This document shows positions 1-8,249 of a DNA stretch of 64,000 bases, one piece after another (positions within the stretch are counted from its first letter, which is position 1; each line of letters opens with the position of its first letter). Under the pieces are notes generated by a model that was not told the DNA's origin, did not search any database, and was given only the letters and a program-made list of their open reading frames with translations. A program made the translations under genes and the position numbers. The stretch spans positions 4,142,217-4,206,216 of the forward strand of contig NZ_CP042582.1 of assembly GCF_008728835.1 (NCBI RefSeq). Reading direction: 5' to 3'. Source of the DNA: Hypericibacter adhaerens. Lineage in GTDB: Bacteria > Pseudomonadota > Alphaproteobacteria > Dongiales > Dongiaceae.

Positions 1-57
1 AAGCGTGTCGCCGCCCCTGCCCTGGCGGCCGAGGCGCGTGGCGAGATCCGATTTCAT
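1..57 (-). CDS. Phage protein, N-terminal fragment (runs off left edge)
   Basis: The first 19 codons of a leftward gene are present. The start is the complement of CAT at 55-57, preceded on its own strand by AGGAG about nine bases upstream. The peptide begins MKSDLATRLGRQGRGGDT. The GRGGDT stretch resembles, from memory, the N-terminal part of some large phage virion proteins, but the fragment is too short to name. It shows that the prophage continues beyond the window. It is divergent from the small gene at 179. Confidence 0.55.
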   Translation of the reverse strand, partial: MKSDLATRLGRQGRGGDTL

Positions 58-178
58 CGTCAAAAACTCCTGATTATCTAGCTATTTCAGAGCACTGCAG
101 GCCCCCTTCTTTTGCTTCGTCAGGGCCGAATCGGGTAGAATTTAGCGCTATACGATGCAACCAGAAGGAGGCAGAGCC

Positions 179-559
179 ATGAGCAGAAGCAAGCCGTCCG
201 GCGTGCGAGTGTCGATCAACGAATCCCTGGACGGCGACGAGAGCGGCGGCGTCTGGGTCTCGCTTGGCGACCCGCCGCTACCGGACGAAACCGCACCGCG
301 GGCCGGCGTCATGACCTTCGTCAAAGACCCGGGGCCCCCGCCCGCCGACGAGCTCGAGCGGACGCGGCGCCTGGAAGGCTGGCTCGGAAACGCCCTCGTC
401 AACATTCGGGGCATGGCCGAGAACGACGAGCGCATGCACATGCCCCGCATGACACCCGCAAGCGCCGACGCGCTTCGCGCGCGCAACGCCGCCCGCATCG
501 AGGCCCTCGAACAGGCGATCGCGGGAACCCGCAAACGCCTGCGGACGATGGTCAACTGA
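179..559 (+). CDS. Hypothetical protein, 126 aa
   Basis: I do not recognise this family. The ATG at 179 is chosen over the upstream in-frame ATG at 155 because AAGGAGG at 165-171 lies eight bases before it. The protein is charged and soluble, with no signal peptide or membrane segment. The N-terminal half is Gly/Pro/Asp-rich; the C-terminal half (about residues 50-126) is helical and Arg-rich, ending in a likely coiled region. It is transcribed against the prophage virion genes, so it is probably an accessory gene at the end of the phage block. Confidence 0.6.
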   Translation: MSRSKPSGVRVSINESLDGDESGGVWVSLGDPPLPDETAPRAGVMTFVKDPGPPPADELERTRRLEGWLGNALVNIRGMAENDERMHMPRMTPASADALRARNAARIEALEQAIAGTRKRLRTMVN

Positions 560-671
560 CGGTGCCCGCCGGCAGACGGCGTTCCCGCCCCGCCGGCCGC
601 GTTCGGGGGCCCCCCTGTGCCTTTCCTTCCGGGCGGACTAGATTCATAACGGCCACGACAACCAAGGGGAG

Positions 672-854
672 ATGTCACATGGCGAAGAGCGAGAAAACAG
701 TGCGGCTATCGGCAGCCTCGCGTCCAAGGCCCTCCGCGATCCGAAATCCCTGACCGACGCCGAGGTCAGGAAGCTCGCGGCCTCGGCCTTTACCCAGCGG
801 CCCGACCGGAAGAAGCCGGCCGCGAAAAAGAAGGCGGCGAAGAAGAAAGCCTGA
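672..854 (+). CDS. Small basic protein with Lys/Ala tail, 60 aa (possible frameshift near start)
   Basis: The core reads SAAIGSLASKALRDPKSLT, then a Lys/Ala-rich tail (KKPAAKKKAAKKKA). From memory, similar small proteins are common in alphaproteobacteria and their phages; the function is unknown. The start is doubtful. The AGGGGA at 664-669 is ideally placed for the ATG at 679, which encodes MAKSEK, but that frame leaves the conserved core after the A-run at 694-697 and stops at 753. The frame given here starts at the ATG at 672, almost on top of the ribosome binding site. One extra A in the run would join MAKSEK to the core, so either the gene is shifted or the sequence has an error. Confidence 0.5.
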   Translation: MSHGEERENSAAIGSLASKALRDPKSLTDAEVRKLAASAFTQRPDRKKPAAKKKAAKKKA

Positions 855-1143
855 GCCTCACCACCCGTCGGACGCAGGCGGCCGGGATCGCGACGATGCC
901 GGCCGCCTGCTCCGCCTCGGCGCCCCGCAGGCCGAGATTGATCGCGACCTTGAGCTCGCGGCGGTCCCGGGCGATCAGGAACCCCACCGTATAGCAGTCG
1001 GCGATGGAGGGCCCCCGGACCTGGTCCAGCCATTGCCATTCCGCCGCCGCCTGCGCGCTGTCCTCCCACTGGATCAGCACGATCGGCGGCAGCCGCGGCG
1101 CGGCCTTGCGCGATTTGCGTTTGCCCCCGCTCTTCTGCGCCAT
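790..1143 (-). CDS. Phage-associated hypothetical protein, 117 aa
   Basis: A leftward gene, four bases after the next virion gene. Residues 1-15 are basic; the core has W-x-D and GFLIARD segments followed by a motif IPAACVRRVVRL. From memory this arrangement is frequent in small proteins of alphaproteobacterial prophages, with no known function. The last 20 residues (Ser/Pro/Arg-rich) are encoded where the gene overlaps the convergent small gene ending at 854 and may not be conserved. Its place in the same run as the tail genes suggests co-transcription. Confidence 0.6.
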   Translation of the reverse strand: MAQKSGGKRKSRKAAPRLPPIVLIQWEDSAQAAAEWQWLDQVRGPSIADCYTVGFLIARDRRELKVAINLGLRGAEAEQAAGIVAIPAACVRRVVRLRLSSSPPSFSRPASSGRAAG

Positions 1144-1147
1144 CGCC

Positions 1148-1489
1148 TCACCCGATGATGATCACGCCGAACGTCTTGTCGACGTCGGCCGTGTTGGTAT
1201 GCGTGAACGTTGCGGACCCCGCCGCTCTAGCCGACACATGGAGTCCGCCCGCCGCCGTCGCCGCGTGAGCCGTCATCGGCATGAACAGGATGACGCTGGC
1301 CGGCCCGATGCGCGGATCGTTCAGCAGCGTGGTCGTCGCGCTGGCCGCCAGCGTCACCGTCGTGGTGCAGTTCAGCTTGCCGGCCTGGATGCCGCGCAGT
1401 GCGTCGTAGCAGCGCCGCAGATAGGCCCAGAGGCCGGGCTCGCCGCCCGCGCCGGCCGGTGGCGGCAGCGGCTTGAAGGTCACCGTCAT
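1148..1489 (-). CDS. Phage structural-type protein, 113 aa
   Basis: A small beta-rich protein with Thr/Ala-rich strands and segments TVTLAASATTTLLND and PASVILFMPMTAHAA. Such segments are common in small virion or tail-associated proteins of podovirus-like prophages; the exact role is unknown. The start overlaps the stop of the upstream 490-aa gene by four bases (ATGA), so the two are translationally coupled. It has no signal peptide or membrane helix. Confidence 0.65.
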   Translation of the reverse strand: MTVTFKPLPPPAGAGGEPGLWAYLRRCYDALRGIQAGKLNCTTTVTLAASATTTLLNDPRIGPASVILFMPMTAHAATAAGGLHVSARAAGSATFTHTNTADVDKTFGVIIIG

Positions 1490-2958
1490 CGCCGGCCGCT
1501 CGCCTGGAACTCGGGCTCGATGCCGAGAATATGTGAATAGTCGGCGCCGGCCTCGAGCAGGATCCGGGCCCGGTGGAACCGCGCGTCGTGGCGCAAGGGA
1601 ACCAAGCCGTTCCCGTTCATCGTCATCGCCGGGCCGTAGGCGACGGCCTCGCCGGGCCGGTTCCGGCTGCCCAGCGCCACCGAGGCAGCGGCGTTTCCGC
1701 CATCCACCAGGGGCCGGATCCCCGTCACCAGCGAACGGCGGCCGGGCGTCAGCTGCGCCTCGCCGGTCTCGACCGTCGCGGCCAGGCTGCCGCCATTGAA
1801 GAAGCCCAGCTCATGGCCCGAGGTGAAAGCCGCCAGGAACAGGCGTCCCGAGCCGGTGAAGGCCGGGTCGTCCAGCGACAGCGAGGTCGCATCGAGATTG
1901 CCGATCAGCGTGTCGATATTGTCGAGATTCCAGCTCGACTGGACCATCGCCGAGAGCAGCAGGTCGCAGCCGAACTCCGCACGGCTCCAGCGGCCGAGCT
2001 GCCAGTGATAGATCAGCGCCTTGTCCGGATGGCTGGTGCCGCCGCCGACGCTCGGATAGCTCACCATATAGAGCTTGTTGACCGGATCGACCGCGCCCGT
2101 GACGCGATGGAGATTGTTCAGGTCGACCCCATGCTCGGGATGCTCGAAGAAGAAGCGGTCGACTTTCTCCGCCCCGATCGGCGTGAGCTGCTGGCCCGAG
2201 ACCAGCAGGTGGAACCCGTCATGGGCGAGGAAGAACAGCAGGTTCTCATGCTGCGCCGAGGCCCATTCGGCGAGGCAGCCCTTGTCCTGGGCGATCTTGT
2301 CGAAGGTGAAGGTCAGGGGATAGTCGGTGCGGATGCCGAGCCGGATGCAGCGCTCCTGCAGCACGACCAGATTGTCGCCGCCGAAGAGACCCATGATCTG
2401 CCCGCCATCGGGCATGTCCTGGATGTCGGCGGCGCCGGCGGTCCAATCGAGGTTCTCGACGTCGGACCAGCTCACCCGGTTGGAATTCGATCCGTCCCGG
2501 CCGAGCACCACCACGTCGCGCACGACCGCGACGTAGCGCGACCCTGCCGGCGGCGAGCCGCTCTGCGCCGCGAAATTCGTTCCGGCGGCCATGACGATCG
2601 ACTGGACGGCGTCCGACCCGTTGACCGCGAGGCAGGCATCGCCGAATTGCGCGAAGCGCCATTGGCCCTGTGTCGGCGTGTTGTAGGCCCCGCCCGAGGT
2701 CCGGCTATAGTCCGACCAGGTCGAGCCGTCGAACCCGTGGAGCTTCGTCGCGTCGCCGCAGAAGGACTTCACGGTCAGGTCGGTCGAGCGCAGCGTCGTT
2801 CCGCCCTGGATGCGGGATGTCGAGGCCGGCGCACCCGAGGCGACCAGGCTTCGGAGCGATCGATAGCTCCGCGCGGCCGGGATCACGTTCAGCGCCTCCG
2901 CGGCCCCGGCACCCTCGAAGGCCGAGCCGTCCGGAAGAAATTCCCCCACCGGGATCAT
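1486..2958 (-). CDS. Phage tail/stabilisation-type structural protein, 490 aa
   Basis: A large leftward virion gene. The protein has repeated beta-rich blocks with Trp/Gly turns (for example FDGSTWSDYSR, RWSRAEFG), consistent with a propeller-like tail or DNA-stabilisation protein as found after the head-tail adaptor in podoviruses. I cannot assign an exact counterpart. Residues 1-12 (MIPVGEFLPDGS) look like a conserved start. The gene heads a coupled pair with the 113-aa gene and is separated from the divergent ATP-grasp-like gene by about 160 bp that must hold promoters for both directions. Confidence 0.65.
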   Translation of the reverse strand: MIPVGEFLPDGSAFEGAGAAEALNVIPAARSYRSLRSLVASGAPASTSRIQGGTTLRSTDLTVKSFCGDATKLHGFDGSTWSDYSRTSGGAYNTPTQGQWRFAQFGDACLAVNGSDAVQSIVMAAGTNFAAQSGSPPAGSRYVAVVRDVVVLGRDGSNSNRVSWSDVENLDWTAGAADIQDMPDGGQIMGLFGGDNLVVLQERCIRLGIRTDYPLTFTFDKIAQDKGCLAEWASAQHENLLFFLAHDGFHLLVSGQQLTPIGAEKVDRFFFEHPEHGVDLNNLHRVTGAVDPVNKLYMVSYPSVGGGTSHPDKALIYHWQLGRWSRAEFGCDLLLSAMVQSSWNLDNIDTLIGNLDATSLSLDDPAFTGSGRLFLAAFTSGHELGFFNGGSLAATVETGEAQLTPGRRSLVTGIRPLVDGGNAAASVALGSRNRPGEAVAYGPAMTMNGNGLVPLRHDARFHRARILLEAGADYSHILGIEPEFQASGRR

Positions 2959-3118
2959 GCCGCTGCTTGCCTCCCTTCACCGATCTTCCGCGACCGCGGA
3001 GACCTTCGCGAGCCGTCGGGCCGGATCCGCTTTCTCGTTCAGCCTGGACGGGAATCCATCTAGAGTGCGGTTCGCAACGGGCCTTTGGCAGCGCCCGGCA
3101 GAAACCGGCGCCAGGCCC

Positions 3119-3997
3119 ATGATCCGCTTTCTCTGCACCCGACGCGGCCTTCTCCCGATCCGCCGTTATCTCGAGGCCGGCGGCCCCCGCCCCAAGGCCC
3201 GGATCGAGGCCTCGGTCTATGGGCGCGACCTGTTCACCCGTATCGGCAAGCCGGCGACCTGGATCTTCAGCGACCTCGAACGCGTGTTGCCGCAAGGGCT
3301 GGGCGATCTGGTCAAGGCCTGGAACCGGCTCGAGGCAAGCGGCCACCGCCTGCTCAACCATCCGACGCAGTCGCTGCGCCGCTACGAGCTGCTGCGGACG
3401 CTGCACGAGACCGGCATCAACCGGTTCAACGTCTATCGCCTCGACGAGGCCCGGCGCCCCGCCCGCTGGCCGGTCTTCATCCGCCGCGAGGACGAGCATG
3501 ACGGCGCCCTCTCCCGCTTCCTGAAGAACGCCGAGGAGTATGACCGGGAGCTCGAGGCGGTCGCGCGCCTGCCGGTCGCGCGCGACCATCTGCTCGCGGT
3601 CGAGTTCTGCGACACGCGCGACGCCAAGGGCATCGTCCGGAAATACGGCGCGGCCTGCATCGGCGGCGAGATCAAGCCGTTCCATGTCTATGTCTCGCGC
3701 AAGCCCATCGTGAAGCACTCGACCGACGCCATCGTCGATGCGGAGACGGCGGCCGAGGAGCTGCGCTATTTCGACGAGAACCCGCACGAGGCCGAGCTGC
3801 GCGATGTCTTCGCGCGGGCGCGGATCGAGTACGGCCGTATCGATTACGGCTTCCGCCAGGGCCGGCTGCAGGTCTGGGAGATCAACACCAATCCCTATTG
3901 GGTCGTGGACAGCGCCCCTGACCCGCTGCGCGTGCCCTTCCTCGAGCGCCGCGCCCAATGGCTGGCCCGGGCGTTCGACCGGATCGACACGAAATAG
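3119..3997 (+). CDS. ATP-grasp-like protein, 292 aa
   Basis: The C-terminal part contains EYGRIDYGF followed by VWEINTNPYW, the D...E-x-N-x-N signature of the metal and phosphate site in ATP-grasp ligases. The middle has a run typical of the ATP-binding half (residues about 90-190, with HDGALSRF and GGEIKPFHVYV). The substrate is unknown. The ATG at 3119 is preferred because the upstream extension to 2957 is Arg/Ser-rich and reads like untranslated leader. The gene opposes the flanking virion genes and is high-GC, so it is cargo in the prophage or a host gene. It converges on the toxin-like gene with a 29-bp gap. Confidence 0.6.
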   Translation: MIRFLCTRRGLLPIRRYLEAGGPRPKARIEASVYGRDLFTRIGKPATWIFSDLERVLPQGLGDLVKAWNRLEASGHRLLNHPTQSLRRYELLRTLHETGINRFNVYRLDEARRPARWPVFIRREDEHDGALSRFLKNAEEYDRELEAVARLPVARDHLLAVEFCDTRDAKGIVRKYGAACIGGEIKPFHVYVSRKPIVKHSTDAIVDAETAAEELRYFDENPHEAELRDVFARARIEYGRIDYGFRQGRLQVWEINTNPYWVVDSAPDPLRVPFLERRAQWLARAFDRIDTK

Positions 3998-4026
3998 GGC
4001 GCGCCCTGCCCACTGCACCCGCCCGC

Positions 4027-5457
4027 CTACTGCACCCGGTAAAAGGTGACCCACTTCCCTTCGAGCATCGAGAACCAGAAGCGCCCGTCCATGCGCTGCT
4101 GCTCGTCCCAGAACTGGACCTGGCCGCCCTCGTTCTTGACGCCGATCACATGGCCCGCCTCTTCGCCGACCCCCTTCCACAGCACCACGCCCTTGGCCCC
4201 GTCGCCGGCCGCGAGCATCTCCTGCTCGATCGCCGTGATGCTCATCGAGCCGGGCAGGCCCTTCGATTGCGCGAGCTGGCGCCAGCAGGGCAGTTCCGGC
4301 CCCTGCGGGATCAGCTCGCCGAAGCGCTGCTTCAGCAGCGGCACGATGTCGGCAAAGAGATCCCAGGGCCGGCCGCCGCTGGCGGGCGGCGTGTAATGCT
4401 CGCCCATCAGCCAGGCGAGGCTGCAGGGGAAGCAGTCCGTGCGCGTCGGCTCGTTGGCCTGGACCTGACGTTGCGCCACGCCATAGCCGTTCTGCGCCTG
4501 GGCCGCCGTGCAGGTGAGCGGCTTGGCCGGCGATTTCGCCGGGCAGCGCGCCACCATGACCGGCGATACTTTCAGGCCCCATTCGCAGAGCCGCTTGCCC
4601 TCCTCCCGGCCCTGCAGATAGGGATCGGGATTGCGCGAGACGCCGGGCGGATGCAGCACGCCATCCAGCACCTGGGGCGCCGCCAGCACCATCAGGATCG
4701 CGGCGACCTGCTTGAACTTCGCTGCGGCCGCCGCCAGCGCCAGGTTCTGGATCGAGACCGTATCGGCCATGCATTTGCGCGCGGCCTGCGAGAAGCCCAG
4801 CGCGTAATGCATCTCCGGGCTGAGGCCCGGCCTGTCCATGTTCGAATAGTCGGCCGGGCAGGCGCCATAGAGCACCGGCGCCAGCGGCCCGTTCGAGCCG
4901 GGGTCCCCGTCGTCGCCCGAGCCCGGCGGGTTGTTGCCGCCGTTGCTGCCGTAATCGTCGCCGCCCGGCGGCGGGTTGCCTCCGCCATTGCTGCCATACT
5001 CGTCGCCGCCCGGCGGCGCGTTGCTGGCGAAGACGTCGTCCGGGATCGGCCCGTCGCGGCTGAAGAGGATGCAGGCCTCGTATTCGCGGCTGCAATTGAA
5101 GCAGGGCGCCATCTGCACGCGCGGCGTGGCGCGCGGGTTCTGCGCCGCGAGCTGCTCCTCGATCTCGCGTTTCTCCTGCATCGTCACGATCAGCAGGCGG
5201 CCGTTGGGGTAGTTCTTCACCGCCGCCTCGAGCCGGCTCATGTCGTAGCTGAGGCCCGGATAGCCGCAGGATCGTCCGCCGCTGCTCGAGAAGACGTCGC
5301 CCCCGCCGCCGCTGCTGGAGAACACGTCGCCGGTGGCCGCCTGCTGGGCATGGGGCGCTGCGCTGGACAGGCCGAGCAGCAGGGCCAGCGCGGCCAGAAG
5401 AACCGCGAGCCTTCGGACCGGACGATGCCGGCCGGGTCCGATCTGTCGGGTGAACAT
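4027..5457 (-). CDS. Secreted protein with C-terminal papain-fold (Tox-PL-like) domain, 476 aa
   Basis: Residues 1-38 form a signal peptide (basic start, hydrophobic core, APHAQQA cleavage region). Two copies of GGDVFSSSGG follow, then a Cys-containing block, then a linker of GGD-x-YGSNGG repeats (about residues 148-190). The last 140 residues carry R-T-D-C342-F-P-C345 near the start, then G-H436-V-I-G-V and F-W-D451, the Cys-His-Asp order of papain-fold toxin 1 domains, which act as glutamine deamidases or proteases on host proteins. That activity is inference from motif order. The start at 5457 has a GGGAGG site upstream. No immunity gene is recognisable beside it; it lies between fibre and tail genes of the prophage. 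Confidence 0.6.
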   Translation of the reverse strand: MFTRQIGPGRHRPVRRLAVLLAALALLLGLSSAAPHAQQAATGDVFSSSGGGGDVFSSSGGRSCGYPGLSYDMSRLEAAVKNYPNGRLLIVTMQEKREIEEQLAAQNPRATPRVQMAPCFNCSREYEACILFSRDGPIPDDVFASNAPPGGDEYGSNGGGNPPPGGDDYGSNGGNNPPGSGDDGDPGSNGPLAPVLYGACPADYSNMDRPGLSPEMHYALGFSQAARKCMADTVSIQNLALAAAAAKFKQVAAILMVLAAPQVLDGVLHPPGVSRNPDPYLQGREEGKRLCEWGLKVSPVMVARCPAKSPAKPLTCTAAQAQNGYGVAQRQVQANEPTRTDCFPCSLAWLMGEHYTPPASGGRPWDLFADIVPLLKQRFGELIPQGPELPCWRQLAQSKGLPGSMSITAIEQEMLAAGDGAKGVVLWKGVGEEAGHVIGVKNEGGQVQFWDEQQRMDGRFWFSMLEGKWVTFYRVQ

Positions 5458-5575
5458 GCCGACCGCCCTCCCCCGCCAAGGTGCGACTGCCGGAAACCCA
5501 CGAAGCCGGCCGGCAGCATAGCACGCCGCGCGGAACTGCGCCCGTCCGGTTCCGGGCCTGCGGGCCTCTGTCCGG

Positions 5576-6811
5576 CTAGGCTCGCCCCCATTCCGCGCCG
5601 ACGCCGGGGACGGCCATCCAATCCGCCGCCTCGCCGGAGGTCGGCGTCCAGGACCCCGACGAGGGGTCGAGCCGGCGCCAATTGTCGGCGATGGTCGGAT
5701 CGCCGATGCCGGTTTCGGCGGCCAGGCCGGCCAGGGCTGCCGCGATCGCCTCGGCGGTGTCGCCCGCCATCCCCGCGGCACCAGGTGCCGCCAACAGAAG
5801 CGCCACGGCCGACGCCAGGGTGCCAACGGTACCGACCGCGGGCGGACCCGCCAGATCGATCCGTTGCGCGGTATCGGCAACCAGCGCGCCGAGCGCCGCG
5901 GCACCCGGCAGGCCGAGCAGGCCGATCAGCGCCGCCGGCGTGATCGCGCCCGCCTGGCCCGCCCCCGCGGATCCGCCCAGCGATTTGACGAGCGACAGAG
6001 CCGTCGCGCCGACGGCCGAAGCGCCATTGGTTGCGGCCAAGGTCTTCGCCGCCGACTTGGCGAGAGCCGCGGCCGATCCGGCGCCGGCGATGCCACCGAG
6101 GCTGATGTCGGTCCTGGGAATGCTGTGGAAGGCGCCTCGTTTGGCGACCGCCGGCCAGTAGAGACGTGGTTCTTCCGCGCTCGATAATGTTCCATTGATC
6201 GCAAGGTCTCTACCGCCCACAACCCCAACTTCTGGACTGTACAGACCCATCAAAGGCCAGTACCCAACTAGCGCATCCGGTCGGACCAACAAGGGCGATA
6301 AAGCAGACGCCAAGGCAGCAACATCACTCGTGGAGAGCGCAGTATTCCACAAAGCTAGATGGGCTAGACGCGACCCAACATCCAACGCGAGGCCGCTGCC
6401 CGCAGAATTGTCCTGCTTCCCGGCACTCGTTCTATTCAAGCCAGAAGGACTCAAGTTGGTCGCGTTTGTTCCGGTGTTACCGCCGTTAAGATATATGGTG
6501 CGATTGGAAGAAGACGACGTGACAAAGCATGCGTGATTCCATGCGCCAGTCGTGACTCCGGTACTGCTGTTCGCTTGAGCCGAGGAAGACGAGCCCGAAG
6601 TCCGGCCGAACAACGTGCCTGCAATATTTTGCCCAATCGCAAACTGATTTCGGCTATCGCCACTCGCAGAGTTATATAGGCCCCACAGAAACTGAGTGGT
6701 TCCCGTCGCATTCGCGAAATACCAACATGCCATTGTCAGAGGTGCAGCCGTAACTAATGGTGCGCTGCCATTCCTTAGAAAATTCGTGTTACTCCAGCCA
6801 GCGCGAGACAT
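5576..6811 (-). CDS. Tail-fibre-like protein with LamG-type lectin domain, 411 aa
   Basis: Residues about 1-205 form a concanavalin/LamG-like domain (LTMACWYFANATG, AWNHACFVTSSSSNRTIYLNGG, RLAHLALWNTALS, VGYWPLMG), a fold used for glycan binding in receptor-binding proteins. Residues about 240-360 are Ala/Gly/Leu-rich and repetitive, and the end is Trp-rich. The 5' part of the gene has clearly lower G+C than the 3' part, with the change near 6190, so the gene looks chimaeric. The start overlaps the stop of the upstream 163-aa gene by one base. Adsorption is the likely role. Confidence 0.65.
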   Translation of the reverse strand: MSRAGWSNTNFLRNGSAPLVTAAPLTMACWYFANATGTTQFLWGLYNSASGDSRNQFAIGQNIAGTLFGRTSGSSSSAQANSSTGVTTGAWNHACFVTSSSSNRTIYLNGGNTGTNATNLSPSGLNRTSAGKQDNSAGSGLALDVGSRLAHLALWNTALSTSDVAALASALSPLLVRPDALVGYWPLMGLYSPEVGVVGGRDLAINGTLSSAEEPRLYWPAVAKRGAFHSIPRTDISLGGIAGAGSAAALAKSAAKTLAATNGASAVGATALSLVKSLGGSAGAGQAGAITPAALIGLLGLPGAAALGALVADTAQRIDLAGPPAVGTVGTLASAVALLLAAPGAAGMAGDTAEAIAAALAGLAAETGIGDPTIADNWRRLDPSSGSWTPTSGEAADWMAVPGVGAEWGRA

Positions 6812-7302
6812 CAGGTCTCTCGTAGCTCGATGGCAAGTAACTCGGCATCACCCGTGGCCGTGTCATTTGTCGTATCGCGCTCAATGCGCATCCGAAATGT
6901 GTCGCCAGCTACGATAGAGTCCAAGTTGGTTCCCTTTGGGACAGCGACACTAAGAGTCAATGGCTGACCTAGGGTAGCCGGCACTGTTGAAGCTGTAATG
7001 GCTTGGACAGGCGCGTAACTGTCGGAGTCTATGTCGGTCGCACTGTCCATGCGTTCGAACAGAATGCTCCAGCCCAGCGTTCCCGTGGTCGCCGTAGTTA
7101 AACTTGCAACGACGAATACGGTCACACCGGTTGTGTTAGCGTAGTTCTGCGGCATGATCCCCGTGAAGACTGCAGCCTCGGTGGTCGTGGCGTCAAATTG
7201 CAAAAGGGGGTGACCGTTGCGGAGTGATAGCGTTGCGTAGTTAGATGCTGGCGGCTCGTTCTGGTATGGGGTAAAGACGCAAAGGGTGTCGCCAGAACTC
7301 AT
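6811..7302 (-). CDS. Phage virion-associated beta-rich protein, 163 aa
   Basis: A Thr/Ala/Val-rich protein with many short beta strands (VTVFVVASLTTATTG, GDTFRMRIERD), typical of phage fibre or head-decoration proteins that sit beside the receptor-binding protein. No enzyme motif is seen. It is coupled to the LamG gene through a one-base overlap. G+C is lower than in the capsid region, as in the LamG start and the divergent glycosyltransferase gene, which suggests that the three arrived or were exchanged together. Confidence 0.6.
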   Translation of the reverse strand: MSSGDTLCVFTPYQNEPPASNYATLSLRNGHPLLQFDATTTEAAVFTGIMPQNYANTTGVTVFVVASLTTATTGTLGWSILFERMDSATDIDSDSYAPVQAITASTVPATLGQPLTLSVAVPKGTNLDSIVAGDTFRMRIERDTTNDTATGDAELLAIELRET

Positions 7303-7349
7303 CAGATTTGCTCGCCTACAGCCAATTGCAGCAACCGGGGGACAACGCT

Positions 7350-8243
7350 GTGGAGGCCGTGACTTTCCTGCTCACCGCCTACAATCAGCCAGAGTTTATC
7401 GCAGCAGCAGTCTCGAGTGCGCTTGCTCAAACCTACCCGAAGCTAACCATCATCATTTCAGATGATTGCTCTACGGACGACACGTTCGAGCGGATAGAGC
7501 AGACCGTTGCCGGATACTCCGGACCGCACCACGTCATTGTCAGGCGCAACACGAAGAACATTGCCATCGGTCACGTTCGTGACTTATTGCCCTTGGTTCA
7601 GACCGAGTTCGTCGTGCTGGGTCATGGTGACGATCTTTTCATGCCAGATCGTGTCGAGAAGCAAATTGCGCGCATGATAGAAGGTGATCTTGCGGCCGTG
7701 GCTTGCAATGCAATTGAGATCGACGGCGCTGGATATGAGAAGGGCCCCAAGTTCCGCGCTAACGACAAACCTTCACTCGAAGAGGTCTTTAGAGTTGGCC
7801 GTAATCCGGCTCAGCTCGGCGCGATCTTGGCGTGGCGCATGGAACTATTCCGGGAGTTTCCTGAACCGGATCCTCCCACCCGCCGTATCGATCAGATTGT
7901 GTCATTCCGTGCCCTGTTGAAACGTGGCTTGGAGATGATGCCGGAGCCTCTGGTCAAATGGCGGAACCATGGCAAAAACAGAAGTCCCTCGGTTCAGCTT
8001 CAAAATGCAGCAGACACCGCGACGGAGATGCGCAGCCGTGAGCGCAAAGCCTGGGCGAGGATCGGCCACGCGCACTTCATGCTTAACGATCTCAATTGGT
8101 GGCTCTCAAAGAACCCGAACGATCCGCGCGCTGTCGAACTGGAGAAAGGCAGGCAGATTCTCATTCGGCGTCTGCTTAAGGAATCAAGAGACTGGGCCGC
8201 ACTTCGTTACCAGATGGCTCGCGAAGAGCTTGCCGAGCACTAG
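7350..8243 (+). CDS. Glycosyltransferase family 2 protein
   Basis: The N-terminal VTFLLTAYNQPEFI and IIISDDCSTDDTFE motifs, then GHGDDLF as the DxD-type metal/nucleotide-sugar site, identify a GT-A fold family 2 glycosyltransferase; the donor and acceptor are unknown. The GTG at 7350 has GGGGGA seven bases upstream and gives a start directly before the first beta strand (297 aa); a TTG at 7308 would add 14 residues. It is divergent from the fibre operon and has low G+C for this region. In a prophage such enzymes often change the host surface and so block other phages, which is inference here. Confidence 0.8.
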   Translation: MEAVTFLLTAYNQPEFIAAAVSSALAQTYPKLTIIISDDCSTDDTFERIEQTVAGYSGPHHVIVRRNTKNIAIGHVRDLLPLVQTEFVVLGHGDDLFMPDRVEKQIARMIEGDLAAVACNAIEIDGAGYEKGPKFRANDKPSLEEVFRVGRNPAQLGAILAWRMELFREFPEPDPPTRRIDQIVSFRALLKRGLEMMPEPLVKWRNHGKNRSPSVQLQNAADTATEMRSRERKAWARIGHAHFMLNDLNWWLSKNPNDPRAVELEKGRQILIRRLLKESRDWAALRYQMAREELAEH

Positions 8244-8249
8244 CCGTCC

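Noticed and set aside
4898-5340. Repeats in this stretch as a possible CRISPR or VNTR array
   Set aside because: They are in frame and encode GGD-x-YGSNGG and GGDVFSSSGG linker repeats of one secreted protein; only a few units, with no spacers.
2705-5524. 939-codon open frame on the - strand
   Set aside because: It shadows the secreted toxin-like and 490-aa genes in other frames; composition is Arg/Ala/Gly-biased and no domain is seen.
3958-5943. 661-codon open frame on the + strand
   Set aside because: It is antisense to the toxin-like gene; repeated ARRRVA stretches mirror the Gly/Ser/Asp linker of the real gene.
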